This document shows, piece by piece, positions 17,023 through 25,702 of a stretch of DNA of 64,000 nucleotides. The notes under the pieces were generated by a model, which saw only the letters and a program-made list of their open reading frames with translations, searched no databases and was not told the origin of the DNA. The stretch's first letter is position 1; every line of letters begins with the position of its first letter. The DNA is from Neopusillimonas maritima (GTDB taxonomy: Bacteria > Pseudomonadota > Gammaproteobacteria > Burkholderiales > Burkholderiaceae_B), in assembly GCF_040930455.2 (NCBI RefSeq), contig NZ_CP170494.1; one strand, 5' to 3'. Made by a program: the position numbers and the translations under genes.

Positions 17023-18362
17023 TGGACCTGTTTTCTCATTCCTCCCATAAATTGGCTTCCGGGGCGCCTTTGGCGGAGCGCTTGCGCCCTCGCACATTGG
17101 ATCAGGTTGCCGGGCAAATACATTTGTTGGGTGAAGGCAAGCCGTTGCGTGTTGCCTTTGAGTCGGGGCGGCCGCATTCCATGATCTTCTGGGGGCCGCC
17201 GGGTGTGGGTAAAACCACGTTGGCCCGATTGATGGCCGCTGGATTCGATGCTCAGTTTCTGGCAATCTCCGCTGTATTGGGGGGGGTTAAAGATATACGG
17301 GACGCCGTTACTGCCGCGCAGGTGGCGCAGAGCCAGGGGCGCCGCACCATTTTGTTTGTCGATGAAGTGCATCGCTTCAATAAAGCGCAGCAAGACGCCT
17401 TCTTGCCGTATGTTGAAAGCGGCCTGTTCACTTTTATTGGTGCGACCACTGAAAATCCTTCATTCGAGGTGAACTCAGCGTTATTGTCTCGGGCCAGGGT
17501 ATATGTTCTCGAGCCGCTTTCATCAGACGATTTAACGCGGTTGGCGGCGCAAGCGCTAACGGTGTTGAATGAAGATGAAACCCGCGAAGCGAATGCCGGC
17601 GTGCTGGCGCTCAGCGACGACGCATGCAAACAGTTGGCCGCCTGGGCTGACGGTGACGCCCGTCGTTTGATCAACGCGGTGGAAGTAGTGGCGGAAGCCG
17701 CCCGCGCGGCGGGTCGGTCGCTGATTGATCCCGAATGGCTGGAGGTTGCCTTATCGCAGAACTTGCGCCGGTTCGACAAAGGCGGCGACGCATTTTACGA
17801 TCAAATCAGTGCTCTGCATAAGTCCGTTCGGGGCTCGAATCCAGACGCTTCCTTGTACTGGCTTTGCCGCATGTTGGACGGCGGGGCCGATCCCAAGTAT
17901 CTTGCGCGCAGAATTATCCGCATGGCATGGGAAGATATTGGTTTGGCAGACCCCCGGGCCATGCAGATCGCCAACGAGGCGGCAGTTACATACGATCGTC
18001 TGGGTTCTCCCGAGGGTGAGTTGGCGCTTGCCCAAGCCGTTATGTATCTGGCCATTGCCGCCAAAAGTAATGCCGGTTATGTTGCGTACAATCAAGCCAA
18101 GGCATTTGTAAAACAAGATAAAAGTCGTGAGGTGCCTGTGCATTTACGTAATGCACCTACGCGGCTAATGAAAGAGTTAGGGTATGGGCACGCGTATCGT
18201 TATGCCCATGATGAGCCGCACGGCTATGCGGCCGGCGAAACCTATTTGCCGGAGGGCATGCCGGCGCAAAATTGGTATCAGCCGGTTGCGCGCGGCATGG
18301 AAATAAAAATTGCTGAAAAAATGGCGTTCTTGCGTAGCCTGGACGACGAGGTTAAATCATGA
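17022..18362 (+). CDS. rarA: Replication-associated recombination protein RarA (MgsA)
   Basis: A 446-residue AAA+ ATPase related to clamp loaders and RuvB that acts at stalled replication forks. Walker A is GPPGVGKTT near residue 57-65 and Walker B is FVDEVHRFNKAQQDAFLP. Sensor-1 GATTENPSFE and the Arg-finger segment follow, and the C-terminal tetramerisation domain is present with the family motif GSDPDAS-like GSNPDASLYWL. Length is normal. The start overlaps the lolA stop by one base and its stop overlaps the icd start by four bases. Confidence 0.95.
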   Translation: MDLFSHSSHKLASGAPLAERLRPRTLDQVAGQIHLLGEGKPLRVAFESGRPHSMIFWGPPGVGKTTLARLMAAGFDAQFLAISAVLGGVKDIRDAVTAAQVAQSQGRRTILFVDEVHRFNKAQQDAFLPYVESGLFTFIGATTENPSFEVNSALLSRARVYVLEPLSSDDLTRLAAQALTVLNEDETREANAGVLALSDDACKQLAAWADGDARRLINAVEVVAEAARAAGRSLIDPEWLEVALSQNLRRFDKGGDAFYDQISALHKSVRGSNPDASLYWLCRMLDGGADPKYLARRIIRMAWEDIGLADPRAMQIANEAAVTYDRLGSPEGELALAQAVMYLAIAAKSNAGYVAYNQAKAFVKQDKSREVPVHLRNAPTRLMKELGYGHAYRYAHDEPHGYAAGETYLPEGMPAQNWYQPVARGMEIKIAEKMAFLRSLDDEVKS

Positions 18363-19621
18363 CATACCAACATATTAAGGTGCCCGGTTCAGGGGAAAAA
18401 ATTTGCGTTGATGCTGTTGGGGGGCTGCAGGTTCCCGACCAACCCGTAATTCCTTTTATCGAGGGCGACGGTACCGGAGCGGATATTATGCCGGTGATGC
18501 GCAGCGTGACTGATGCCGCGGTTGATAAGGCCTATACCGGGCGCCGTGCCATTCATTGGATGGAGGTGTACGCCGGAGCCAAGGCAGCGCAGATCTATGG
18601 CGAAGAAGGTTTGCCGAAAGAAACGGTGCAAGCAATCAAGGACTTCAGCGTCGCCATTAAAGGCCCGCTTACCACCCCGGTAAGCAGCGGGATTCGTTCG
18701 TTCAATGTGGCTTTACGCCAGCAGCTCGATTTATATGTCTCGTTGCGGCCGTTGCGCTACATCAAAGGCGTGCCTTCACCGGTGTGTCATCCGGAAAGAA
18801 CCAATATGGTGCTTTTCAGGGAGAACGCCGAAGACGTGTATGCGGGAATTGAATACCCGGCCGAGTCGAAACAAGCACACGCACTCATTCAGTTTCTTCA
18901 GGATGAATTGCAAAGCAGCCAGATCCGATTCCCCGACACAACCGCTATCGGCATTAAGCCCATCTCTCGCGAAGGGACCCAACGACTCGTGCGAAAAGCG
19001 ATTCAATACGCCATTGATCACGATCGTCATTCGGTCACGCTGGTACATAAGGGCAATATTATGAAATTTACCGAAGGGGCATTTCGTGATTGGGGATACG
19101 AGTTGGCGCGCACGGAATTTGATGCACAACTGGTCGACGGCGGCCCTCGGTGCCGCATTCGTAATCCCCGCACCGACCGGGACATCGTTGTGAAAGATAC
19201 GTTGGCTGATGCTTTCTTGGCTCAATCGCTGTTGCGACCGATGGAGTTCGATGTCATTGCGACGTCGAATCTGAATGGCGACTATTTTTCTTCAGCACTG
19301 GCGGCGCAAATTGGGGGCACCGGGATTGCGCCAGGCGCGAACCTTTCGGATACCGTTGCGTTATTCGAGGTAACCCATGGTTCTTCCCCCCAATATGCAG
19401 GAAAAGACTATGTCAACCCAAGCTCAGCTATTCTTTCAGCCGAGATGATGTTGCGTCATATGGGCTGGTTTGAAGCAGCCGATCTTATTCTGAAGGGGCT
19501 TGAGGCCGCGATTGAGCGGAAGGTGGTTACCTATGATTTTGCCCGTCTGATGCCGGGTGCCAGTCAAGTATCGTGCTCGGGCTTTGGCCGTGAAATTGTT
19601 GAAGGAATGTCGTTGCAGTGA
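18359..19621 (+). CDS. icd: NADP-dependent isocitrate dehydrogenase, homodimeric type
   Basis: A 420-residue TCA-cycle enzyme that oxidises isocitrate to 2-oxoglutarate. It aligns end to end with the Escherichia coli enzyme from memory: the substrate loop with the regulatory Ser is kept (SGIRSFNVALRQ), as are RENAEDVYAGIEY, KGNIMKFTEG and the metal-binding DTLADAF region. In the cofactor region Escherichia coli has Lys344-Tyr345 (APKYAG) while this protein has Gln345-Tyr346 (SPQYAG), so one of the NADP-contacting residues is changed; the later Val and Arg contacts are kept. It overlaps rarA by four bases. A second, unrelated isocitrate dehydrogenase follows. Confidence 0.93.
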   Translation: MTYQHIKVPGSGEKICVDAVGGLQVPDQPVIPFIEGDGTGADIMPVMRSVTDAAVDKAYTGRRAIHWMEVYAGAKAAQIYGEEGLPKETVQAIKDFSVAIKGPLTTPVSSGIRSFNVALRQQLDLYVSLRPLRYIKGVPSPVCHPERTNMVLFRENAEDVYAGIEYPAESKQAHALIQFLQDELQSSQIRFPDTTAIGIKPISREGTQRLVRKAIQYAIDHDRHSVTLVHKGNIMKFTEGAFRDWGYELARTEFDAQLVDGGPRCRIRNPRTDRDIVVKDTLADAFLAQSLLRPMEFDVIATSNLNGDYFSSALAAQIGGTGIAPGANLSDTVALFEVTHGSSPQYAGKDYVNPSSAILSAEMMLRHMGWFEAADLILKGLEAAIERKVVTYDFARLMPGASQVSCSGFGREIVEGMSLQ

Positions 19622-19652
19622 TGTGGTCGTTATAATACGATCATTGTCTTGT

Positions 19653-19666
19653 ATCTTATATAAGAT
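19653..19666. promoter_or_regulatory. Perfect palindrome between the two isocitrate dehydrogenase genes
   Basis: ATCTTATATAAGAT is a perfect 14-base palindrome lying 32 bases before the ATG of the monomeric isocitrate dehydrogenase. A consensus -10 hexamer TATAAT sits upstream at 19631-19636 with only a weak -35. The palindrome would therefore cover the start of the transcript, a place used by repressors. The form resembles operators of GntR-type regulators, but the binding protein is not known. Confidence 0.45.
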
Positions 19667-19698
19667 TTAAAAGCCCAACCCAGGTTTACGAGGAAACT

Positions 19699-21921
19699 AT
19701 GACTTCTAAGATTATCTATACCCTGACCGACGAGGCACCTGCTCTGGCAACCCATTCCCTGCTTCCCATGGTAGAGGCTTTTGCGCGCACCGCCGGGATC
19801 GCCATGGAAACGCGTGACATCTCGCTGGGGGGGCGAATTTTGGCGGTGTTTCCCGATAAGCTGACTGCCGAGCAGAAAACCCCCGATGCGTTGGCCGAGT
19901 TAGGTGAGCTGGCGAAAAAGCCGGAAGCCAACATTATTAAATTACCGAATATCAGTGCCTCTATTCCCCAATTGAAAGCGGCAATTAAAGAGTTGCAGGC
20001 TCAGGGCTACGCTTTGCCTGATTATCCCGACGAGCCCAAGAATGATGAAGAAAAAGACATTAAGGCACGTTACGACAAAGTCAAAGGCAGTGCGGTCAAT
20101 CCGGTTTTGCGTGAAGGTAACTCCGATCGCCGGGCGCCTTTGTCGGTAAAGAATTATGCGCGCAAGCATCCGCATCGCATGGGCGCCTGGAAGTCCGACT
20201 CCAAAGCGCATGTCGCCAGCATGGAAGAGGGCGACTTTTATGGTAGCGAAAAGTCGGTTACGGTCGACCAGGCGGGCGATGTCAAAATCGAATTGACCGC
20301 AAAAGACGGCGGTAAAACGGTTTTGAAAGAAAAAACCGCGTTGAAAGCCGGTGAAGTCATTGATGCAGCTGTGCTGTCGGTGGGCAAATTACGCAGCTTT
20401 TTGGAAGCGCAAATTGAAGACGCCAAAAAACAGGGTGTGCTGTTTTCCGTGCATCTGAAAGCGACCATGATGAAGGTGTCCGACCCGGTAATTTTTGGTC
20501 ACGTGGTGTCGGTCTTCTATAAAGAAGTATTGGCCAAACACGCTGATACGCTTGAAAAGATTGGTTTTGATCCCAACAACGGCATCGGCGATTTATACGC
20601 AAAAATTGCGGCGTTGCCTGAAGATCAGCAAAACACGATCAAGGCTGATATCGACGCTTTGTATAACGAGCGCCCTTCGTTGGCTATGGTGAATTCCGAT
20701 AAAGGTATCACCAACCTGCACGTGCCCAGCGACGTTATTATCGATGCTTCTATGCCCGTTGTCGTGCGTGATTCCGGCACCATGTGGAATTCAAAAGGTG
20801 AGCAGCAGGAAGCGAAGGCTGTGATTCCAGATCGCTGCTATTCCGGCGTGTATCAGGCGGTTATTGAAGACTGCAAGAAAAATGGTGCCCTTGACCCGGC
20901 AACGATGGGCAGTGTGCCTAACGTCGGCCTGATGGCGCAGGCGGCTGAAGAATACGGTTCTCACGATAAAACCTTTGTGATTCCTGCCGACGGCGTGGTG
21001 CGCGTCACCGATGCCGCGGGCAACGTGTTGCTTGAGCACGAGGTGGAAAAAGGGGATTTGTGGCGCATGTGTCAAACCAAAGACGCCGCCATTCAAGACT
21101 GGGTCAAGCTGGCGGTTACACGCGCACGCCTGAGCAACACGCCGGCAGTTTTCTGGCTTGATGCACAACGCGGCCATGATGCCCAACTGATTCAGAAGGT
21201 GGAGCGCTACCTGAAAGACCACGATACAAACGGTCTGGATATCCGCATTATGAAGCCGGTCGATGCAACGCTTTTCTCTCTCGAGCGTATTCGTCAGGGT
21301 AAAGACACCATTTCCGTTACCGGCAACGTGTTGCGCGACTACCTTACCGACCTGTTCCCTATTCTGGAAGTGGGTACCAGTGCGAAAATGCTGTCCATCG
21401 TACCGCTGATGGCCGGTGGTGGTTTGTTTGAAACCGGTGCGGGTGGTTCAGCGCCCAAACACGTTCAGCAGTTTGTGGAAGAGGGCTTCCTGCGTTGGGA
21501 TTCGTTGGGCGAGTTCCTGGCTTTGGCGGCATCGCTGGAGCATCTGGGTAATGCTTACAACAACCCACGCGCTAAACTGCTCGCTGAAACGCTTGATCAG
21601 GCTACGGGTAAGTTGCTCGATGAAAACAAGTCGCCCGAACGCAAAGTGGGGGGGCTTGATAACCGTGGTAGCCACTTCTATTTAATTATGTTCTGGGCGC
21701 AAGCGCTGGCTTCACAAACCACCGATACAGAATTGCAGGGCAAGTTTACGCAATTGGCGAAAACGCTCACAGAAAATGAAGCGAAGATTCTGGAAGAGCT
21801 GAAGGCAACCCAAGGCAAGCCGGTTGATATCGGTGGTTATTATCGTCCCGACAGCGCCAAGATCGACGCCGCAATGCAGCCCAGCACGACGTTGAACGCG
21901 GCAATTGCTGCGTTAGCGTAA
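19699..21921 (+). CDS. icd2: NADP-dependent isocitrate dehydrogenase, monomeric type
   Basis: A 740-residue enzyme of the monomeric isocitrate dehydrogenase family, unrelated in sequence to the 420-residue enzyme encoded just before. Family landmarks are the N-terminal MTSKIIYTLTDEAPALATHS, the GNSDRRAPLSVKNYARKHPH block (substrate site) and HVPSDVIIDASMPVVVRDSG. It carries out the same reaction, isocitrate to 2-oxoglutarate with NADP. The ATG at 19699 has a strong GAGGAAA ribosome binding site. The 77-base gap from icd contains a TATAAT box and a perfect palindrome, so this copy probably has its own regulated promoter. Confidence 0.95.
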   Translation: MTSKIIYTLTDEAPALATHSLLPMVEAFARTAGIAMETRDISLGGRILAVFPDKLTAEQKTPDALAELGELAKKPEANIIKLPNISASIPQLKAAIKELQAQGYALPDYPDEPKNDEEKDIKARYDKVKGSAVNPVLREGNSDRRAPLSVKNYARKHPHRMGAWKSDSKAHVASMEEGDFYGSEKSVTVDQAGDVKIELTAKDGGKTVLKEKTALKAGEVIDAAVLSVGKLRSFLEAQIEDAKKQGVLFSVHLKATMMKVSDPVIFGHVVSVFYKEVLAKHADTLEKIGFDPNNGIGDLYAKIAALPEDQQNTIKADIDALYNERPSLAMVNSDKGITNLHVPSDVIIDASMPVVVRDSGTMWNSKGEQQEAKAVIPDRCYSGVYQAVIEDCKKNGALDPATMGSVPNVGLMAQAAEEYGSHDKTFVIPADGVVRVTDAAGNVLLEHEVEKGDLWRMCQTKDAAIQDWVKLAVTRARLSNTPAVFWLDAQRGHDAQLIQKVERYLKDHDTNGLDIRIMKPVDATLFSLERIRQGKDTISVTGNVLRDYLTDLFPILEVGTSAKMLSIVPLMAGGGLFETGAGGSAPKHVQQFVEEGFLRWDSLGEFLALAASLEHLGNAYNNPRAKLLAETLDQATGKLLDENKSPERKVGGLDNRGSHFYLIMFWAQALASQTTDTELQGKFTQLAKTLTENEAKILEELKATQGKPVDIGGYYRPDSAKIDAAMQPSTTLNAAIAALA

Positions 21922-21966
21922 AGGTATTGGACGTTGTCTCGCTAAGTTTATAGTTTCAGGCCAATT

Positions 21967-23301
21967 ATGTTAGACCCTCAGTTGTTGCGTAAAGATTTAT
22001 CCAGCGTGGTCAGTGCGCTGGCCCGCCGCGGTGTTACCTTCGATACCGCGCGTTTTGAGGCGCTGGAAGCGCGCCGCAAAGCGGTGCAAGTGGAAACCGA
22101 AAATCTACAGGCGCGACGTAACGCCGTGTCGAAACTGATTGGCCAATTGAAATCACGTGGCGAGGATGCGTCCAAAGAAATGGCGGAGTCTCAAGCCATT
22201 CCCGACAAACTCAAAGAGCTGGAACACGCGTTGTCGGGCATTCAGGCGGAATTGAATGGTTGGCTCATGACAATTCCCAACTTACCGCATCCGTCGGTGC
22301 CGGAAGGTGCTTCTTCCGACGACAACGTTGAAGTGCGTCGTTGGATTCCCGGTGAGTCCGACGCCAATGGCAACCCCGCCCCTTTGGCATTCGAACCGCT
22401 TGATCACGTCACGCTGGCAGAACGTTTCGGGCTGGATTTTGAATCGGCGCGCAAATTGGCGGGGTCGCGTTTCATGATGTTGCGTGGCCACGCTGCTCGT
22501 TTGCATCGCGCCATGGCGCAATTCATGCTCGATTTGCAAACAGAAACTCATGGCTATACCGAGTGCTACACGCCTTATATTGTGAACAGCTCAACCTTGT
22601 ATGGAACGGGCCAGTTGCCCAAGTTCAAGGAGGATATGTTCTGGGTGACGAAAGGCGGGCATGATCATTCAGTGGATGAGCATGGGAATCCCATTGAGCA
22701 TGAAGACCTTTATTTGATTTCCACTTCGGAAATTACGTTGGCGGGGTCGATGCGCGACACGATCACGCCTGTTGCCGATCTTCCTATCAAGCTTACCGCT
22801 CACACACCCTGCTTTCGTTCCGAGGCAGGTAGCGGCGGGCGCGACGTTCGTGGCGTGATCCGCCAGCATCAGTTCGACAAGGTCGAGCTGGTCCAAATTA
22901 CGCACCCCGACGAGTCATACGCCGCCCTGGATGACATGGTGCAACATGCCGAGTCGGTTTTGCAGAAGCTGAAAGTGCCGTATCGCGTCATGCTGTTATG
23001 TGATGGTGATATGGGTTTTGGGGCGGCCAAAACTTACGACATTGAAGTGTGGTTGCCGGCGCAAAATACCTGGCGGGAAATTTCTTCGGTATCGAACTGT
23101 GAAGCCTTCCAGGCGCGCCGTTTGCAGGCGCGTTACCGCCCTGAAAAAGGTAAACCTGAATATCTGCACACGTTGAATGGCTCAGGTTTGGCTGTAGGGC
23201 GGGCACTGGTTGCAGTGGTGGAAAACTACCAGCAGGAAGACGGTTCCGTTATTGTGCCGGACGTGTTGCGGCCTTATATGGGCGGCTTGGAACGTTTGTA
23301 G
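21967..23301 (+). CDS. serS: Seryl-tRNA synthetase
   Basis: A 444-residue class II aminoacyl-tRNA synthetase charging tRNA-Ser. The N-terminal coiled-coil arm (about 25-105, rich in Ala, Arg and Glu) that grips the long variable arm is present, followed by the catalytic core with the motif 2 region FRSEAGSGGRDVRGVIRQHQF and motif 3 NGSGLAVGRALVAVVENYQ. Length is normal. It ends in a 28-base convergent overlap with the EF-hand membrane protein gene on the other strand. A tRNA-Ser gene lies 1.3 kb downstream. Confidence 0.96.
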   Translation: MLDPQLLRKDLSSVVSALARRGVTFDTARFEALEARRKAVQVETENLQARRNAVSKLIGQLKSRGEDASKEMAESQAIPDKLKELEHALSGIQAELNGWLMTIPNLPHPSVPEGASSDDNVEVRRWIPGESDANGNPAPLAFEPLDHVTLAERFGLDFESARKLAGSRFMMLRGHAARLHRAMAQFMLDLQTETHGYTECYTPYIVNSSTLYGTGQLPKFKEDMFWVTKGGHDHSVDEHGNPIEHEDLYLISTSEITLAGSMRDTITPVADLPIKLTAHTPCFRSEAGSGGRDVRGVIRQHQFDKVELVQITHPDESYAALDDMVQHAESVLQKLKVPYRVMLLCDGDMGFGAAKTYDIEVWLPAQNTWREISSVSNCEAFQARRLQARYRPEKGKPEYLHTLNGSGLAVGRALVAVVENYQQEDGSVIVPDVLRPYMGGLERL

Positions 23302-23801
23302 AAAAACAGGTTGTGGTTCGGGCGACGCAGACGCGAGTGAGCGAACCTGCGTGGCTTGTTAACCAAATGCCCGGTTAGCGAGGCCGGCCTGACTTTGCCG
23401 GGTATGGGCGACGTTGAAGCGGGGTGGTGATGCTTGTGATGTCGGGTGGCGCCTACTGGCTCTCGTACGGACTGATGTGAATTAGCTTCGTTGTTTTTTT
23501 GTTCGGGATCGGTCTCGGAGGTGGCGTCGGGCGATAAGTACGATAGCGCCGTAAAAAGCAGTGCCGTCCAAAATAACAACGATATTAAAACGGCCAGCGT
23601 ACCGTTCAAACTGGTGTAACCGGCTGATTCAGAGGCCCGGATATTAAGTGCGTCGGCGACGAACGGAATGTTGCCCAGCCCTTCGACCACAAGGTTTCCC
23701 GGGACACGATAGAGTTCTTTGGCAACCAGCCATAACTCCCATAGGCTGTATGCACCGTCGTTATTCAGATCGACATTGAAATTCAGTGTTTGTAAGGCCA
23801 T
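23274..23801 (-). CDS. Small EF-hand membrane protein of unknown function
   Basis: A 175-residue protein with a strong AGGAGG ribosome binding site. Near the N-terminus it has an EF-hand-like calcium loop, DLNNDGAYSLWE (11-22), with acidic or polar residues at loop positions 1, 3, 5, 9 and 12. One membrane helix follows at about 78-100 (LNGTLAVLISLLFWTALLF). The C-terminal third is polar, rich in His, Pro, Ser and Arg, and looks disordered. Its last nine codons are antisense to the end of serS, so that tail may be a read-through extension of an older gene. I do not recognise a named family. Confidence 0.65.
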   Translation of the reverse strand: MALQTLNFNVDLNNDGAYSLWELWLVAKELYRVPGNLVVEGLGNIPFVADALNIRASESAGYTSLNGTLAVLISLLFWTALLFTALSYLSPDATSETDPEQKNNEANSHQSVREPVGATRHHKHHHPASTSPIPGKVRPASLTGHLVNKPRRFAHSRLRRPNHNLFFYKRSKPPI

Positions 23802-24013
23802 GGCAACCTCCTGTAGGACAAGCCTCTGTGGCACTGTGACCAAAACCGAATCAGATGCAGCGCCGCAGCACTTTTCATCGTAATTTCATATTATCGCTGT
23901 CAAGTATTCGGCGCAAGCATGTTTCATGTCGGTTTGCATGGGCTTATGGGCAGGAAATAATGGCTGAGAGATGGTGAGATATTGCTGTGTATAGTTCAAC
24001 GATACAATGATGC

Positions 24014-24294
24014 ATGATCAAATCTTTTCGGCATCGCGGCTTGCAATGTTTCTTCGAAACAGGATCAAAGGCAGGTATTCAACCTGCCCACGCGCCGAAA
24101 CTCGCACGTCAGCTGCGACAGTTGAATGATGCGTTGAGTCCCGATGATATGGATTTCCGGGGTGGAGTTTGCATGCCCTGGCAGGGAACAAGCTGAAAGG
24201 ACATTGGTCGGTGTGGGTTAACGGGAATTGGCGTTTAACATTTATGTTTGAAGACCAAGACGTCATTTTGGTTGATTATCAAGATTATCACTAG
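24014..24294 (+). pseudogene. higB: HigB-type toxin gene broken by a one-base frameshift
   Basis: The start MIKSFRHRGLQCFFETGS matches the RelE/HigB killer-protein family. The frame runs to SPDDMDF and then changes at about 24157-24162, where TTCCGGGG is one base short. After the shift the other frame continues the family pattern: WSLHALAGNKLKGHW, VNGNWRLTFMF and VDYQDYH, ending at the TAG 24292-24294. An intact protein would be about 92 residues, an mRNA interferase. In the actual frame a stop comes at 24196. It is followed nine bases on by an equally damaged higA. A sequencing error is possible for this gene alone, but not as an explanation for both. Confidence 0.8.
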
Positions 24295-24303
24295 GAGAAC
24301 GAA

Positions 24304-24527
24304 ATGCGTATGCATAACCCTCCTCATCCAGGAGAGACGTTACGAGAAGACGTTCTTCCAGCGTTAGGGATTTCAGTTGCCGAGGCAGCGCGACAGTTGG
24401 GTGTTAGCCGGGTGGCGTTGTCGCGGGTTTTGCATGGTCACGCTGTCAAGTGGCTTATGATTTATGGCAGGCTGAGCATTCGGGGGGGAAATTGAATGTT
24501 GAGCCGGCTCATGCTGTAACAGCGTAA
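24304..24527 (+). pseudogene. higA: HigA-type antitoxin gene with internal deletion and frameshift
   Basis: The N-terminal half is a clear HigA antitoxin: NPPHPGETLREDVLPALG followed by the helix-turn-helix SVAEAARQLGVSRVALSRVL. After LHGHA (about residue 47) the frame leaves the family pattern and stops at 24495. In another frame the expected C-terminal end appears at once (YDLWQAEHSGGKLNVEPAHA, ending 24527). The segment normally between them, roughly 30-40 residues with the end of the DNA-binding domain, is missing. The gene is therefore a deletion remnant. It lies next to tRNA-Ser and after the broken toxin, so the module can no longer work as a pair. Confidence 0.8.
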
Positions 24528-24586
24528 TTATCTGTATTTAATGTATGCCCCTGTTTTAGGGTAACGCCATATAGCCCCAAAACAAA

Positions 24587-24617
24587 AAAGCCGCCAAAAT
24601 TGAGTTTCGGCGGCTTT
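24587..24617 (-). terminator. Rho-independent terminator of tRNA-Ser
   Basis: Stem AAAGCCGCC with its complement and a 13-base loop region. On the minus strand it is followed by TTTGTTTTGG and lies 16 bases past the tRNA 3' end. It fits termination of the tRNA-Ser transcript. Confidence 0.75.
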
Positions 24618-24632
24618 AATAATGACCATCAT

Positions 24633-24722
24633 TGGCGGACAGGGTGAGATTCGAACTCACGATACGCCTAAACGTATACCGGATTTCGAGTCCGGCGCAT
24701 TCGACCACTCTGCCACCTGTCC
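24633..24722 (-). tRNA. tRNA-Ser, anticodon CGA
   Basis: A 90-base tRNA on the minus strand. The acceptor stem pairs GGACAGG with CCTGTCC, discriminator G and an encoded CCA. The anticodon loop is ACTCGAAAT with anticodon CGA (reads UCG), the T arm contains GTTCGAATC, and there is the long variable arm typical of serine tRNAs. A terminator follows. The decayed higBA pair lies on the 3' side, a common place for accessory DNA. Confidence 0.95.
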
Positions 24723-24870
24723 GTGTTGCGGTCACTTCTCAGCAAGACTGCTATTCTATCAATAATTCAAACACCTTGCACAAACCGTTAGCTGTTTCAG
24801 TTAGGGCTTTTATATAGAATAAAACCCGTCTGGGCCGCTCAGGTATGCGAACGAACAGAAAGGGGAATTG

Positions 24871-25653
24871 ATGCTGGTAGGAAAGAAAGCAGTGGTAACG
24901 GGGTCAACCAGTGGCATTGGGTTGGCAATTGCGCGTGAGCTGGCTGCGAACGGCGCAGATATCGTGCTGAATGGATTTGGAAACGCCAATGAAATTGAAC
25001 AATTGCAAGTCAATTTGCGTTTGGAGTACCCGGTTAAGGTGGAGTACATCCATGCTGACTTGAGCCAGGCCGAATCAGTGCGCCAGTTTGTAGAACAATC
25101 TGTTCAGGCGCTGGGCAATATTGATATTTTAGTGAATAATGCAGGTATTCAGCATACTGACTTCATCGAGGATTTTCCGGTGGATCGCTGGGATGCTGTT
25201 ATTGCGTTGAATTTGTCGGCAGTGTTTCATGCAACCGCGGCTGCTCTGCCACATATGAAGAAGCAGGGTTGGGGGCGCATTATTAATATCGCCTCTGCCC
25301 ATGGTTTGGTTGCGTCCGCTCAAAAGGCGGCTTATGTCGCCGCCAAACATGGGGTGGTCGGGTTAACCAAAGTGACGGCTCTGGAAACGGCGGGAACGGG
25401 CATTACTGCGAACGCCATTTGTCCGGGATGGGTGCGTACGCCATTGGTTGAGCGTCAAATTGAAGCGCTGGCTGAAAAGCATGGGGTGGATATTGAAGCG
25501 GCTGCAAAGTTGCTGCTTGAGGAAAAGCAGCCTTCATTGCAGTTTGTGATGCCAGACCAAATTGGCGGGGCCGCAGTATTTCTGGCTTCCGATGCCGCCC
25601 AGCAAATGACGGGTTCAACGTTGAGCCTGGATGGGGGCTGGACGGCGCGCTAG
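24871..25653 (+). CDS. 3-hydroxybutyrate dehydrogenase
   Basis: A 260-residue short-chain dehydrogenase. The NAD-binding motif TGSTSGIG is at about 10-17, NNAG follows at about 90, and the catalytic Ser and Tyr-x-x-x-Lys are in IASAHGLVASAQKAAYVAAKHG. The end TGSTLSLDGGWTAR is typical of the family. The D-3-hydroxybutyrate enzyme oxidises 3-hydroxybutyrate to acetoacetate in polyhydroxybutyrate or ketone turnover; the long helix with VERQIEALAEKHGVDIEAAA supports this subfamily over general reductases. I start at ATG 24871 with AAGGGG upstream rather than at the adjacent TTG. Next gene begins 49 bases later. Confidence 0.85.
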   Translation: MLVGKKAVVTGSTSGIGLAIARELAANGADIVLNGFGNANEIEQLQVNLRLEYPVKVEYIHADLSQAESVRQFVEQSVQALGNIDILVNNAGIQHTDFIEDFPVDRWDAVIALNLSAVFHATAAALPHMKKQGWGRIINIASAHGLVASAQKAAYVAAKHGVVGLTKVTALETAGTGITANAICPGWVRTPLVERQIEALAEKHGVDIEAAAKLLLEEKQPSLQFVMPDQIGGAAVFLASDAAQQMTGSTLSLDGGWTAR

Positions 25654-25702
25654 GTGTGCTTAAGGGGTTGGTTATCAAAGGTTTGATGTAAAGGAAAGGG
25701 AA

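Noticed and set aside
24632..24817. A short plus-strand frame over tRNA-Ser
   Set aside because: It is the complement of the tRNA and not a protein gene.
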